Assembly: GCF_900100355.1 (NCBI RefSeq)
Contig: NZ_FNFH01000003.1
Coordinates: 496,001 to 560,000, forward strand
Direction: 5' to 3'
From: Microbulbifer yueqingensis
Lineage (GTDB): Bacteria > Pseudomonadota > Gammaproteobacteria > Pseudomonadales > Cellvibrionaceae
DNA: 64,000 bases
Shown: one piece after another, positions 1 to 8,467 of the stretch
How the letters are laid out: each line of letters begins with the position of its first letter
Numbering within the stretch: position 1 is the stretch's first letter
Notes under the pieces: generated by a model
The model's database searches: none
What the model was told of the DNA's origin: nothing
Seen by the model: only the letters and a program-made list of their open reading frames with translations
Program-made: the position numbers and the translations under genes

Positions 1-331
1 CTACAAAACAGCCCCGTTCTCGCCTGGATCGCCCACTCTCGAGCGGAACCTGCGGGCGCCTTCGGCGTCCAAAACTGTTCCAGACAGTTTTGTTGCACGC
101 CGATCGGCCATATACAAAAAAGCCCCGCTCTCTCCAGCAGACTTCCATGCAGACTGCGGCTCTTGTAGCGGGACTGACTCGGGCCATCCCTGGCCCTCGC
201 CCTTCGGGCGCCTTCGCTTTGCTCCGGCGTCCAAATCGGCAGTCCTGCCGATTTGTCGAACGGGGGTTCTTGCACGCCGATCGGCCATATACAAAAAAGC
301 CCCGCTCTTTCGAGCGGGGCTTTTTTGTATA
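1..331. repeat. terminator-derived repeats beside tRNA-Asp
   Basis: No protein gene is supported here. A stretch of about 40 bp ending in the 5' half of the tRNA-Asp terminator (acaaaaaagccccgctct) occurs at about 92-132 and again at about 268-308, and a poorer copy of the terminator arm is seen at 1-18. Between the copies lie short inverted repeats such as caaaactgttccagacagttttg (around 70-92) and aaatcggcagtcctgccgattt (around 232-254). I read this as tandem duplications of the region just downstream of the tRNA operon, with the internal parts diverged. Function unknown. Confidence 0.6.
293..327 (-). terminator. intrinsic terminator of tRNA-Val-Asp operon
   Basis: A perfect stem AGCCCCGCTC / GAGCGGGGCT with a TTTC loop is flanked by A6 on one side and T6 on the other, so it can work in both directions. 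On the minus strand it sits right after the 3' end of tRNA-Asp. Confidence 0.85.
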
Positions 332-408
332 TGGCGGACCGGACGGGACTCGAACCCGCGACCTCCGGCGTGACAGGCCGGCATTCTAACCAACTGAACT
401 ACCGGTCC
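332..408 (-). tRNA. tRNA-Asp (GTC)
   Basis: Read on the minus strand it starts GGACCGGTAGTTCAG, has a CTGTCAC anticodon loop (GTC), a GGGTTCGAGTCCC T-arm and ends CCGGTCC-G-CCA, so the CCA is encoded. Length 77 nt matches the usual tRNA-Asp. It is the second gene of a Val-Asp operon and is followed directly by an intrinsic terminator. Confidence 0.95.
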
Positions 409-433
409 GCGGTAGCGCATCTCTGTGAAGAGA

Positions 434-509
434 TGGTGGGTGGTACAGGGGTCGAACCTGTGACCTACGGCTTGTAAGGCCGTCGCTCTCCCAACTGAGC
501 TAACCACCC
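434..509 (-). tRNA. tRNA-Val (TAC)
   Basis: Minus strand begins GGGTGGTTAGCTCAG, anticodon loop CTTACAA (TAC), T-arm CAGGTTCGACCCCTG, ends ACCACCC-A-CCA with encoded CCA; 76 nt. First gene of the Val-Asp operon, 25 nt upstream of tRNA-Asp. Confidence 0.95.
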
Positions 510-547
510 TTCTGCTGGCTGGGGGCTGTGCCTCCCGAGCGACGCGC

Positions 548-575
548 ATCATACCCGATTGGACGGGCCTGTCAA
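548..575 (-). promoter_or_regulatory. sigma70 promoter of tRNA-Val-Asp operon
   Basis: On the minus strand there is TTGACA (570-575), a 16-nt spacer and TATGAT (548-553), followed by GCGCGTCGC. The GC-rich stretch just after the -10 box is the discriminator type known from stringently controlled tRNA and rRNA promoters. It lies about 40 nt upstream of tRNA-Val. Confidence 0.8.
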
Positions 576-643
576 CAAAATGGGCGCCAGAATTTCGAAA
601 TTTTTCCTTTCCCCACCGTCACTTACATCTTACCGCCACGCGC

Positions 644-3016
644 TCAATCGGCATCGGCCGCCGGCACTGCCACCGAGGTAGGCCGCACCGTCTCGGGCAC
701 GTCCTCATCATCACCCGCGAATCGGGGTACCGGCCGGCGGTAGTCGGACAAGATCGAGTGCCCCGCAATCGAGACCGGGGCTCTCCCTGGAATCAGGTTC
801 TCCTCCGGAAGGGCCAGGTCCGGCGCCCCGTAATCGCATACGCCCGACGGGAAGATACGCTGCATGTCCCGCAGCCGTTCCGCAATCTGCCCTGTGGCAT
901 TACCATAGGTGCCCTTCTCCAGCGCTGATTCCACAGGCTGCAATTGGCACTTGAAGATGTCATCGGTGAGAGGCCCGCCCGCCATTTGCCGCGGTGTGCT
1001 GTGGATGGGGTATTCCCGCATGCACGCGCCGGCGCGACGCCCGTTCCAGGGACCATCCCAGACTCCTTCACCCACCGCAATCACATTGCCCTGGCTGTCG
1101 AAGCACTGGTCGTTGGCATCTACTGGCCGGTTGGCCGCCACGCCAAGTTGCGGGCTGTCGATGATGTTCTGCATCCAGCGGTCCATGGTATCCAGCGCTT
1201 CATCGAGAGGCGTGTACTCCTTGTGGCTCACCCAGATCAGCTGGTTGTCTGCATGGCCACGGGCCCGCCGGATGCGCTCCCGCGTAGAGAACGATGCCAC
1301 GCTGTGATGCATATCCAGGTCGCGGTCCAGGTAGTGGCGGAGGTCGATGATGGGCACCTCCACATCACCGAGGAACACATGCCCGGAGCGGTAAATACCC
1401 TCGATTGCGGCCATGCTGGCCCGGGAGCGAGGGGCCGGGCTATCCAGGGTGCCGAGGTTCATGTTGTGCTCGCTCCAGACCGACAACTCCATCGGGAAGA
1501 GATCTCCATTCAGGAACCAGAGCTTTTCCCCCCCCAGGTTTTCAGGAGCCTTCCAGCCGCCGATGGTGGCATTCAGCTCCAGGAAGGTATCCACCGACAG
1601 CTGACCCCGCCGCAGCGCCTCCAGGCCGTACTGGACGCCCTCGTTGTCCCAGGCACTGTTCGCGTACCCGGTCTCGTCGGCGCCGTAGAATGCGCGCAGG
1701 TCCTCCCAATGGGACCAGTGGGTGTTTTCCGCCACCTTGTCCGCAAAACTCTTGATGAAGTGTACGAAGTTGGGGTTGTTGACCAGCGGCACCAGGCCCC
1801 GCCACCCCTGCGTGCACTCCGTGGTGCCCTCCCGCCCGTTACGGTACCTGCCGTCGAACAGGGCGGCAGCAGTCTCAAGCAGGTGGAAGCGGCCATTCAT
1901 CTCCCTGCTCCCGGGCAGGCCCTGGACAACACTGCGCTCGGTGGCGTCGCGCCAGCGCGGATTGTCAGCATCGACAACGTCGAAGAAGTACTCCAGTGGC
2001 TCGCAGTCGAACACGTAAATGGTCTGGCTGACCATGTCGGGATAGGAATAGAGCGGAATGGCCGCGTCGAGCAGTCCCGGCGCATTCTGGGCAAACAGGT
2101 ATTGCTGGATCGCGCCACCAGAGCCCCCCAAACCCACTGTGTATAGTGGTTCACCATACAGGGACACAAACTGTTTCTTCAGCCGGCGCGCTACATCCTC
2201 CGCCAGCCAGATATTGTAGTGATTGCTGGTCTGGTTGCCGGTGGAATAGACGATCGCATACCCCCGGGCCAGCTGGTCCGCCCGGCGCCCGACGATGTCC
2301 CCCTTGGTGATATCGCCCTGGCGCCTGCCCACACCCACGCCGCCACGGAACTGGTAGATAAGGCGTCGGTTCCAGTTCGAGGCGCTCGGCTTGCCAGCAG
2401 TCTCACCCGCGCCCCTGAGAGCGGCAATTGCGTAGAAAAAGCGGTTTATTGTTCCCGTCTCCAGCCGCACGACAAAGTCCACGGAGCGGCCATTGACCGT
2501 CACCTGGTCGATATCGCCCTCAGCCTGCTCCAGCGGGTAAAAATCGCCGTCATTAATGCTGCGATAGAAATAACTGACGTGGGTGGGATGACTGCAGTCC
2601 CGGCTGTAACCGATTATCTCCTCGGTACGATTGCCCTCCTCGTCCACCGCGAATACAGGCACTCCCTCGCCGTTCTGGTTGTCCACCAGCGGCTGGCGAG
2701 TGGTGACGTTGTTGACGCCGCAATAGAATGGATAGGTGGAAGGCCCTGAGAAGAGTGTCTCAACCGGCCCTATCTCACCAATCCTGATGGGGAATGGGAA
2801 ATATTCAGGGGGGCGCTCTATCGTCCGCGGATGAGGGCCGCTGTATGCAGGTGTAGGCGAATGGTCAAGGGCGCCGTCCGGCACACCCACCACCGGGGCT
2901 GGCGGCACACCGGGAATATGCGGGAGACGCTCTACAAACATCCAGCTTCCCACGGCCACCGCCAAGACGAGCGCGAGCCCTATTCCAGAGAGAATCCTTG
3001 CTCTCCGTCCCTGCAT
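644..3016 (-). CDS. secreted or membrane-anchored DUF6351 family protein
   Basis: A 790-residue protein starting at ATG 3016, chosen because GGAGG lies 5-6 nt upstream; the open frame extends 22 codons further but without a binding site. The N-terminus is basic followed by one hydrophobic segment (about residues 8-27), so it is exported or anchored. The body matches my recollection of the DUF6351 family, alpha/beta-hydrolase-like proteins of unknown substrate; a GLGGSGGA motif near the middle looks like a nucleophile elbow (G-x-S-x-G), and several Cys pairs suggest disulfides. No partner gene is adjacent: the tRNA operon is on one side and cysC on the other. Substrate and reaction are not known. 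Confidence 0.7.
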   Translation of the reverse strand: MQGRRARILSGIGLALVLAVAVGSWMFVERLPHIPGVPPAPVVGVPDGALDHSPTPAYSGPHPRTIERPPEYFPFPIRIGEIGPVETLFSGPSTYPFYCGVNNVTTRQPLVDNQNGEGVPVFAVDEEGNRTEEIIGYSRDCSHPTHVSYFYRSINDGDFYPLEQAEGDIDQVTVNGRSVDFVVRLETGTINRFFYAIAALRGAGETAGKPSASNWNRRLIYQFRGGVGVGRRQGDITKGDIVGRRADQLARGYAIVYSTGNQTSNHYNIWLAEDVARRLKKQFVSLYGEPLYTVGLGGSGGAIQQYLFAQNAPGLLDAAIPLYSYPDMVSQTIYVFDCEPLEYFFDVVDADNPRWRDATERSVVQGLPGSREMNGRFHLLETAAALFDGRYRNGREGTTECTQGWRGLVPLVNNPNFVHFIKSFADKVAENTHWSHWEDLRAFYGADETGYANSAWDNEGVQYGLEALRRGQLSVDTFLELNATIGGWKAPENLGGEKLWFLNGDLFPMELSVWSEHNMNLGTLDSPAPRSRASMAAIEGIYRSGHVFLGDVEVPIIDLRHYLDRDLDMHHSVASFSTRERIRRARGHADNQLIWVSHKEYTPLDEALDTMDRWMQNIIDSPQLGVAANRPVDANDQCFDSQGNVIAVGEGVWDGPWNGRRAGACMREYPIHSTPRQMAGGPLTDDIFKCQLQPVESALEKGTYGNATGQIAERLRDMQRIFPSGVCDYGAPDLALPEENLIPGRAPVSIAGHSILSDYRRPVPRFAGDDEDVPETVRPTSVAVPAADAD

Positions 3017-3259
3017 AATCGCCTCCGCATAGCGAGCTTTTCCTGAGTACAGCCTGAGTATATGAAGGGAAACCGGCACCAACCGGCCAGCTGGCGCTCA
3101 ATTACACTTCACTGCAAAGACAGGCGCACGAGCGGTACGGTAATTTTTACCAGAATGGTCACTTGCAGTATGCAATGCGGACTAATGCGGGAGGGGGCGC
3201 CAGTGGCGAGGTAACACTGGAAGCACTTTATAGGAGGAGAGTTTTCCTGTCGTACGGAA

Positions 3260-3283
3260 GGCGGCCGGGATCACCCGGCCGCC
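3260..3283 (-). terminator. hairpin downstream of cysC
   Basis: A perfect 10-bp stem GGCGGCCGGG / CCCGGCCGCC with a 4-nt loop starts 18 nt after the cysC stop codon. There is no T-run on the minus-strand side, so terminator function is likely but not certain. Confidence 0.5.
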
Positions 3284-3300
3284 AGGCATTGCGCCCGGCA

Positions 3301-3924
3301 TCAGATAATGATGCCGCGTTCCTGCAGGTTCTTGATGATCACGTCTACTTCCTGCTCAAGGGTGAGCTGGTCAGTGCGCAAATGCAGCTCTGGCTTTGTC
3401 GGCGCCTCGTAGGGGTCATCAATGCCGGTAAAACCCTTGATCTCACCCGCGCGGGCTTTTTTGTACAGCCCCTTCGGGTCGCGGGACTCCGCTTCCTCGA
3501 GCGGACAATCAACAAAGACCTCCAGGAATTCGAGATCATTTTCCTTGTGAATGCGACGCACCATTTCCCGGTCGTCAAGGTAGGGACTGATAAAGCTGCT
3601 CAGCACCACTACGCCACTGTCAGCGAACAGGCGGGAAATCTCCCCCACCCGGCGGATATTCTCCTTGCGGTCCTCGGCAGAGAAGCCCAGGTTGGAGTTG
3701 ATGCCGAGGCGAATATTGTCGCCATCAAGGCGGTAGCTCAGCACGCCGCGGGCAGCCAGCGCCTTCTCCAGCGCGACAGCCACGGTGCTCTTGCCGGAGC
3801 CGGATAGTCCGGTGAACCACAGGGTGACGCCCTTGTGGCCGAGAATGCTGGCGCGATCGTCGCGGTTAATCTCACCGTGATGCCAGTGTACGTTGGTGGC
3901 CTTGGGCTCTGCTGATACCGTCAC
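3301..3924 (-). CDS. cysC: adenylyl-sulfate kinase
   Basis: Phosphorylates APS to PAPS in assimilatory sulfate activation in the cytosol. The 207-residue protein has the P-loop GLSGSGKST at residues 39-47, the RLDGDNIR segment typical of APS kinase and the SSFISPY motif. Length matches stand-alone CysC. It starts with GTG at 3924; AGGGGA lies about 9 nt upstream. No cysDN genes are in the window, so it is a solitary gene here. Upstream lies a promoter and, only about 28 nt before the start codon, an intrinsic terminator, which suggests regulation by premature termination (see the leader entry). Confidence 0.95.
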   Translation of the reverse strand: MTVSAEPKATNVHWHHGEINRDDRASILGHKGVTLWFTGLSGSGKSTVAVALEKALAARGVLSYRLDGDNIRLGINSNLGFSAEDRKENIRRVGEISRLFADSGVVVLSSFISPYLDDREMVRRIHKENDLEFLEVFVDCPLEEAESRDPKGLYKKARAGEIKGFTGIDDPYEAPTKPELHLRTDQLTLEQEVDVIIKNLQERGIII

Positions 3925-3948
3925 CTGTCACTATCCCCTAAATCCCGT

Positions 3949-3996
3949 CTACAAAAACCCCCGCAACAGTGCGGGGGCGACCAAACTCTGCCTCAT
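3949..3996 (-). promoter_or_regulatory. cysC leader: possible attenuator or small RNA with 15-codon ORF
   Basis: Between the candidate promoter and cysC the minus strand holds a CCCCCGC / GCGGGGG stem with loop (3958-3977) followed by TTTTT, a textbook intrinsic terminator. A 15-codon reading frame, MRQSLVAPALLRGFL, begins at ATG 3996 and its stop TAG (3951-3949) falls just after the T-run, so its codons cover the terminator. It has no Cys codons and only a weak binding site. The arrangement fits either an attenuated cysC leader or a short independent transcript of about 75 nt. Confidence 0.45.
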
Positions 3997-4031
3997 GACC
4001 AGCCGGTTGCGGAAGGCCTTTTGACGCCCAT

Positions 4032-4060
4032 ATTATCGGGCATCGGGGGCGCCAGCGCAA
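4032..4060 (-). promoter_or_regulatory. candidate sigma70 promoter for cysC or a leader RNA
   Basis: On the minus strand TTGCGC (4055-4060), 17-nt spacer, GATAAT (4032-4037). The predicted start near 4025 lies about 100 nt before the cysC start codon and upstream of the terminator at 3958-3977. Confidence 0.5.
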
Positions 4061-4091
4061 AGCGCGACACCTTTCTTTTTGGCATATACAA

Positions 4092-4119
4092 AAAAGCCCG
4101 GCTTATAAGCCGGGCTTTT
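4092..4119 (-). terminator. intrinsic terminator of tRNA-Pro-Arg-His operon
   Basis: Stem AAAAGCCCGGCTT / AAGCCGGGCTTTT with a minimal loop and T6 on the minus strand, located 24 nt after the 3' end of tRNA-His. The flanking catatacaaaaaagcc resembles the terminator flank beside tRNA-Asp. Confidence 0.85.
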
Positions 4120-4143
4120 CCGCACCTCGAGAAGAGGTTTGTA

Positions 4144-4220
4144 TGGGGTGGCCGACGGGGATCGAACCCGCGACCTCAGGAGCCACAATCCTGTGCTCTA
4201 CCAACTGAGCTACGGCCACC
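4144..4220 (-). tRNA. tRNA-His (GTG)
   Basis: Minus strand GGTGGCCGTAGCTCAG with the extra 5' G(-1) of histidine tRNAs, anticodon loop ATTGTGG (GTG), T-arm GGGTTCGATCCCC, end CGGCCAC-C-CCA. 77 nt with encoded CCA. Last gene of the Pro-Arg-His operon. Confidence 0.95.
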
Positions 4221-4278
4221 ATTAAAAGTGCTATGTATTGACGTCTTGTGGCAACGCCAATCCTGCCTGTGGGCACAT

Positions 4279-4590
4279 CGCCCGGCAGGGCCAGAGCGAC
4301 TGCCTGCAAAGCGCTGCTTTGCGGTCGATCTGGCGCCGATCAGCTGCGCTGACCGGCCGGAATAGTCCTGCGACTATAATCTGGCAGCGGGATTGACCGA
4401 GACTGCCTGACCAAAGCCACCTTCTTATAATCGCCCGGCAGGGCCGGGGCAAACGCCTGCGAAGCACTGCTTCGCGTTTGTTTCGGCGCCGACCAGCTGT
4501 GCTGGTCGGCCGGAATAGTCCTGCGACTACAATCTGGCAGCGGGGTTGACCGAGACTGCCTGACCAAAGCCACCTTTTATAAGGTTGGCA
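4279..4590. repeat. two tandem ~155-bp repeats next to tRNA-Arg
   Basis: Two copies (about 4279-4431 and 4432-4585) share the order: cgcccggcaggg, a variable hairpin, gccga-cagctg-gctg hairpin, ccggaatagtcctgcgacta, aatctggcagcgg, ttgaccgagactgcctgacc, aaagccacctt. Each copy opens with the 11 bases that form the 3' end of the neighbouring tRNA-Arg on the other strand, and the tRNA itself continues the same spacing (4591). The hairpins inside the copies differ in sequence but keep pairing (aagcgctgcttt versus gaagcactgcttc). They lie inside the Pro-Arg-His transcript, so they would be spacer RNA. Confidence 0.75.
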
Positions 4591-4662
4591 CGCCCGGCAG
4601 GACTCGAACCTGCGACCATCCGCTTAGAAGGCGGATGCTCTATCCAGCTGAGCTACGGGCGC
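4586..4662 (-). tRNA. tRNA-Arg (TCT)
   Basis: Minus strand GCGCCCGTAGCTCAG, anticodon loop CTTCTAA (TCT), T-arm CAGGTTCGAGTCCTG, end CGGGCGT-G-CCA; 77 nt. The first acceptor pair reads as G-U. Second gene of the operon. Confidence 0.93.
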
Positions 4663-4681
4663 AAGAAAAACCCGGTTTATC

Positions 4682-4758
4682 TGGTCGGGGCAGAGGGATT
4701 CGAACCCCCGACATCCTGCTCCCAAAGCAGGCGCGCTACCAGACTGCGCTATGCCCCG
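4682..4758 (-). tRNA. tRNA-Pro (TGG)
   Basis: Minus strand CGGGGCATAGCGCAG, anticodon loop TTTGGGA (TGG), T-arm GGGTTCGAATCCC, end TGCCCCG-A-CCA; 77 nt with encoded CCA. First gene of the Pro-Arg-His operon. Confidence 0.95.
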
Positions 4759-4892
4759 ATTCAACTTGTCATATAACTGTATCACGGAGCACTGGTTAGG
4801 GCTTGCGCCAGCCCTGTTCGCAGGCTGTTCGGGCCCGGGCACCTGCCCCGCAGTCCCGCCGGTCAGCTGCCGCCTACCCTGCGAGAGCGCGC

Positions 4893-4921
4893 ATAATACT
4901 GACACCCCCCGGGGGAGTCAA
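4893..4921 (-). promoter_or_regulatory. sigma70 promoter of tRNA-Pro-Arg-His operon
   Basis: Minus strand TTGACT (4916-4921), 17-nt spacer made of C5G6TGTCAG, TATTAT (4893-4898), then GCGCGC as a GC-rich discriminator. The start would lie about 130 nt upstream of tRNA-Pro. The rest of the 4759-5136 gap must hold the folD promoter on the plus strand, which I could not pin down. Confidence 0.75.
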
Positions 4922-5136
4922 CGGCGCTAAGCTATTCTTTTTGCAGAAGTTTACCCGCAGCGACCACACCAGTGACCGGATAGGGAAATTATTCCCGGCC
5001 TGTGCGAAAATAGCCCGCCCCGAACCCGGTCCGCGGGCAACTCCTGACGGGCAGTTGCGGTCGCCGGGAGTGATTTCCCCGGGGACGCCCAAAGTGAAGT
5101 CCCCTACTGGATAGATGAAAGAGTCGAGATTACCTT

Positions 5137-5985
5137 ATGTCAGCACTGGTTCTGGACGGCAAGGCCCTGGCCAAGAAAACGGAAGAGGAACTGTCTGCCC
5201 GCGTAGCGGCACTGAAGGAGAAGAGCGGCGGGCAGACCCCGATCCTGGCCACGATCCTGGTGGGCGACGACCCTGCCTCTGCAACTTACGTAAAAATGAA
5301 GGGGAATGCCTGCCACCGGATCGGCATGGATTCCATGCAGGTAGAACTGCCCTCTTCCACCACTACCGAGCAGCTGCTGGCCAAGATCGAAGAGCTGAAT
5401 GCCAACCCCAACGTGCACGGGATCCTGCTGCAGCACCCGGTGCCGGAACAGATCGACGAGCGCGCCTGCTTTGATGCGATTCGCCTCGACAAAGATGTGG
5501 ATGGGGTTACCTGCCTGGGCTTCGGTCGCATGGCCATGGGTGAGGAAGCTTACGGCTGCGCCACACCCAAGGGCATCATGCGGCTGCTCGAAGCCTACAA
5601 TATTGAGATCGCGGGCAAGCATGCGGTAGTGGTGGGCCGCAGCCCCATCCTGGGCAAGCCCATGGCTGCGATGCTGCTCAACGCCAACGCGACCGTTACC
5701 ACCTGCCACTCCCGCACCCGCGACCTGGCTGACCATATCAGCCGCGCCGATATAGTGGTTGGCGCCGTCGGCCGCCCGGAGTTCATCAAGGCGAACTGGA
5801 TCAAGGACGGTGCGGTGGTCGTGGATGCCGGTTACCACCCTGGCGGCGTCGGGGATATCGAGCTTGCGCCGCTGGTGGACCGCGTCACCGCGTACACCCC
5901 CGTGCCCGGTGGGGTGGGGCCAATGACTATCAATACCCTCATCTACCAGTCGGTCGATTCCGGGGAGCGCAAGATCGCTTCCTAA
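5137..5985 (+). CDS. folD: methylenetetrahydrofolate dehydrogenase/cyclohydrolase
   Basis: Bifunctional one-carbon enzyme of the cytosol: oxidises 5,10-methylene-THF with NADP and hydrolyses methenyl-THF to 10-formyl-THF. The 282-residue protein has the catalytic YVKMKGNAC segment with its Lys (about residue 52), the [13 protein letters not shown] dinucleotide-binding motif and the C-terminal PGGVGPMTI signature. Length is normal. It lies next to a tRNA cluster as in Pseudomonas, where cysS is the next gene; here cysS is 13 kb away. A GC-rich hairpin follows the stop codon (about 5993-6019) without a T-run. Confidence 0.97.
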   Translation: MSALVLDGKALAKKTEEELSARVAALKEKSGGQTPILATILVGDDPASATYVKMKGNACHRIGMDSMQVELPSSTTTEQLLAKIEELNANPNVHGILLQHPVPEQIDERACFDAIRLDKDVDGVTCLGFGRMAMGEEAYGCATPKGIMRLLEAYNIEIAGKHAVVVGRSPILGKPMAAMLLNANATVTTCHSRTRDLADHISRADIVVGAVGRPEFIKANWIKDGAVVVDAGYHPGGVGDIELAPLVDRVTAYTPVPGGVGPMTINTLIYQSVDSGERKIAS

Positions 5986-6120
5986 CACCACCAGCCGGCC
6001 TGGATACTCACCGGGCCGGCGCCCGCCCGCCAGGCTCTTATTCCACGGTGGACGGCGGGCCACCGTTTCACGAACCAATATTTCTCCCTGCTCCCGGGGA
6101 AAAGGCAGCAAGAGGACCCC

Positions 6121-6813
6121 ATGCGCCTAGACAAAGCCGTCAGCCAGGTCACCGACCTGTCCCGCGCCGAAGTAAAGCGGGCCGCCCGTGCCGGACGCAT
6201 CACGGTGAACGGAGCCCCGGTTTCCGACCCGAGTACAAAGGTCCTTCCCACCGACGAAATATGCCTGGACAGTGAACCACTGGAAGAGCCGGGCCCACGC
6301 TATTTCATGCTGAACAAGCCCCTCGGCTATGTATGCGCGACCAAAGACAGTGAACACCCAACGGTACTCGACCTCATCGACGAGCCCAACAAGCACCAGC
6401 TGCACATCGCCGGGCGCCTCGACGTAGACACCACCGGACTGGTCCTGCTTACCGACGACGGCCAGTGGTCCCACAAGGTGACCTCACCCCGCCATCACTG
6501 TGACAAGACCTACTATGCCCACCTGGCAGAGCGGGTCGACGACAGCGCGGTAGACAAATTTGCCAAGGGGCTGTGGCTCGACAGTGAAAAGAAACGCACC
6601 CGCCCGGCAGTGCTCGAGATCCTTTTTGCCAACGAGGTCCGCGTCACGCTGAATGAAGGGCGCTATCACCAGGTGAAACGCATGTTCGGTGCACTTGGTA
6701 ACCGGGTCCTGGAACTGCACCGGGAACGGATTGGCGATATCATTCTCGATGAGGACCTCGAGGAGGGGAATTACCGCCCCCTCACCCCCGACGAAATAGC
6801 CTCGGTCCAGTAA
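6121..6813 (+). CDS. rsuA: 16S rRNA pseudouridine(516) synthase
   Basis: Isomerises U516 of 16S rRNA. The 230-residue protein has an N-terminal S4 RNA-binding domain (about 1-50), then the RsuA/RluB-type catalytic domain with GRLDVDTTGLVLL, the nucleophile being Asp101. Segments such as YFMLNKPLGYVC and EGRYHQVKRMF match E. coli RsuA closely, which is why RsuA is preferred over RluE. It is followed after 30 nt by rsmC, another 16S rRNA modifier, so the two probably form an rRNA-modification operon. Confidence 0.93.
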   Translation: MRLDKAVSQVTDLSRAEVKRAARAGRITVNGAPVSDPSTKVLPTDEICLDSEPLEEPGPRYFMLNKPLGYVCATKDSEHPTVLDLIDEPNKHQLHIAGRLDVDTTGLVLLTDDGQWSHKVTSPRHHCDKTYYAHLAERVDDSAVDKFAKGLWLDSEKKRTRPAVLEILFANEVRVTLNEGRYHQVKRMFGALGNRVLELHRERIGDIILDEDLEEGNYRPLTPDEIASVQ

Positions 6814-6843
6814 TCCCCGCGGATACAAAGACGCCAATTCCAG

Positions 6844-7854
6844 ATGCCCCACCTGCTCCAACAGTTACTGCAAGAAAACCCGCGCGAGACACTGTGGATT
6901 GCCGAGGAGAACAGCAAAGCCCTGCTACAGGCCGGCTTTCGCTTCGACGGCGACCTGATTACGAATCGCTGGGACATTGCCCATTTCGCCGACGGACGCT
7001 GCCACCACAGTTTCTTCAGCGACTTCCGGTTCGCGGAACTGGAGCGGCGCTATCGCCGTATTGTCTTCCCGGTGTCCAAGGAAAAGGCAATCGTCCACCA
7101 TGTCATCAACTCGACACCGGAGGTTCTCGGCGCGGGCGGTGAACTCGCGCTGCTCGGCGGCAAGCAAAGCGGCATCAAGACCTATGCCGCCAAGGCGGCG
7201 GCCAGGCTCGGAGGGGATAAAAACCTGGTCAAACATGGACTTGAATACAGCTGCCAGGTGGTCTTTCACGAGAGTGACGGGCAACGGCTCGATGACCAGG
7301 ATTACACCCGCCTGCGGCCGCTCGACGCGCTGGGTGGCCTGTACAGCAAGCCCGGTCTGTTTGGCTGGAACAAAATCGATCGCGGCAGCGCACTGCTGGC
7401 GGACCGGTTTGCGGAACACCTCCCTCCTCCAGGAGCGAACGTGGTGGACCTGGGCTGCGGCTACGGTTATCTCAGCGCGGAGCTCGCCCGGCATGGCACC
7501 TTCCACTTTACTGCCACCGACAATAACGCGGCTGCCCTGCTGGCCTGTGAGCGCAATTTTCGCGAGCGGGAAATCACCGGCGTGGTTACGCCGTCAGACG
7601 CGGGACGCGAGCTCGGAGCCAATATCGCCGACCTGCTTATCTGCAATCCGCCGTTCCACCAGGGTTTCCAGGTCGAGGGAGATCTCACCGACAGGTTCCT
7701 GGAAAACGCCGCGCGGCTCTTGCGGCCAGGTGGAACAGCCCTGTTCGTGGTGAATGAGTTCATTCCGCTCGCGCGGAAAGCAGAACCCCTTTTCACAGAT
7801 ATCCAGCCACTGGAAAGGCGCGACGGATTCAGCACCTTCAGGCTGTGTCGCTGA
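6844..7854 (+). CDS. rsmC: 16S rRNA (guanine-1207-N2) methyltransferase
   Basis: SAM-dependent methyltransferase acting on G1207 of 16S rRNA. The 336 residues show the RsmC layout of an N-terminal degenerate methyltransferase-like domain and a C-terminal catalytic domain with VDLGCGYGYL (201-210, SAM binding) and the NPPFH catalytic motif (268-272). Length fits the family. It probably shares a transcript with rsuA. The gene on its 3' side is convergent. Confidence 0.93.
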   Translation: MPHLLQQLLQENPRETLWIAEENSKALLQAGFRFDGDLITNRWDIAHFADGRCHHSFFSDFRFAELERRYRRIVFPVSKEKAIVHHVINSTPEVLGAGGELALLGGKQSGIKTYAAKAAARLGGDKNLVKHGLEYSCQVVFHESDGQRLDDQDYTRLRPLDALGGLYSKPGLFGWNKIDRGSALLADRFAEHLPPPGANVVDLGCGYGYLSAELARHGTFHFTATDNNAAALLACERNFREREITGVVTPSDAGRELGANIADLLICNPPFHQGFQVEGDLTDRFLENAARLLRPGGTALFVVNEFIPLARKAEPLFTDIQPLERRDGFSTFRLCR

Positions 7855-7888
7855 CCGGGTCGCTGGACCGCTGCACCTGGAACGGGCT

Positions 7889-8344
7889 TCAGTAGTCGCG
7901 CAGGTTATAGAGGTTCATCGAGAGGTGGTGCTCATCGAGCTCTTCAAGCTCCAGCAATCTCAGGAAGGCATCCCGGGCCGAGGGCGTGTCCGCACCCTGT
8001 AGCAGGTCGCGGTACTGGTCGGCCAGGTACATGTCTATGTCCAGCGCCAGCTTGGCAATGCCATCCGCGTCCTTCAGGTCGATATTGCGCAGTCGCTGCA
8101 GGAACTCCGGTTCCCTGCCCTCCGGTGCAAACTGCACCCAGGTGTGGAGGGCACCCGGGGAGACGTCGGCGAGAAAGTGCTCCAGGGTGTGCATCATTTC
8201 CTTTTCCCGCCGCTTCAGCTGGTCCAGCAGCAGCACGACCCGGCGGTCTCCCGCCAGCTGCTCGTACTCCCCATACTGCCGGGCTAACTGCTTGTGAAAA
8301 TCCCTGCCCTCCTGGATTACGTCCTCTACGGTTTTGTAACGCAT
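7889..8344 (-). CDS. ferritin-like small helical protein
   Basis: A 151-residue soluble protein predicted to be almost wholly helical. Acidic/His-rich segments (REKEMMHTLEHF near 66-78 and LELEELDEHHLS near the end) are the kind found in ferritin-like four-helix proteins, but a complete E...ExxH metal site cannot be assigned. It starts at ATG 8344 and is convergent with rsmC. No function is known; a stress or metal-related role is only a guess from the fold. Confidence 0.6.
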   Translation of the reverse strand: MRYKTVEDVIQEGRDFHKQLARQYGEYEQLAGDRRVVLLLDQLKRREKEMMHTLEHFLADVSPGALHTWVQFAPEGREPEFLQRLRNIDLKDADGIAKLALDIDMYLADQYRDLLQGADTPSARDAFLRLLELEELDEHHLSMNLYNLRDY

Positions 8345-8467
8345 GCACCGACCCCGGATAGACTGACCACTTTGTTATGAGTATAGACAGTCAGTATGAA
8401 AAGGCGCCACGGGTCACAGGTCGCCGGTCCCAGGACAGAGGAATCGAAATGAGCGAGAGGGTCCGGG

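Noticed and set aside
944-2146. 400-codon plus-strand frame over the DUF6351 gene, and similar ones over jetC, jetA and the RND pump
   Set aside because: Mirror frames of GC-rich genes with no binding site and no family resemblance.
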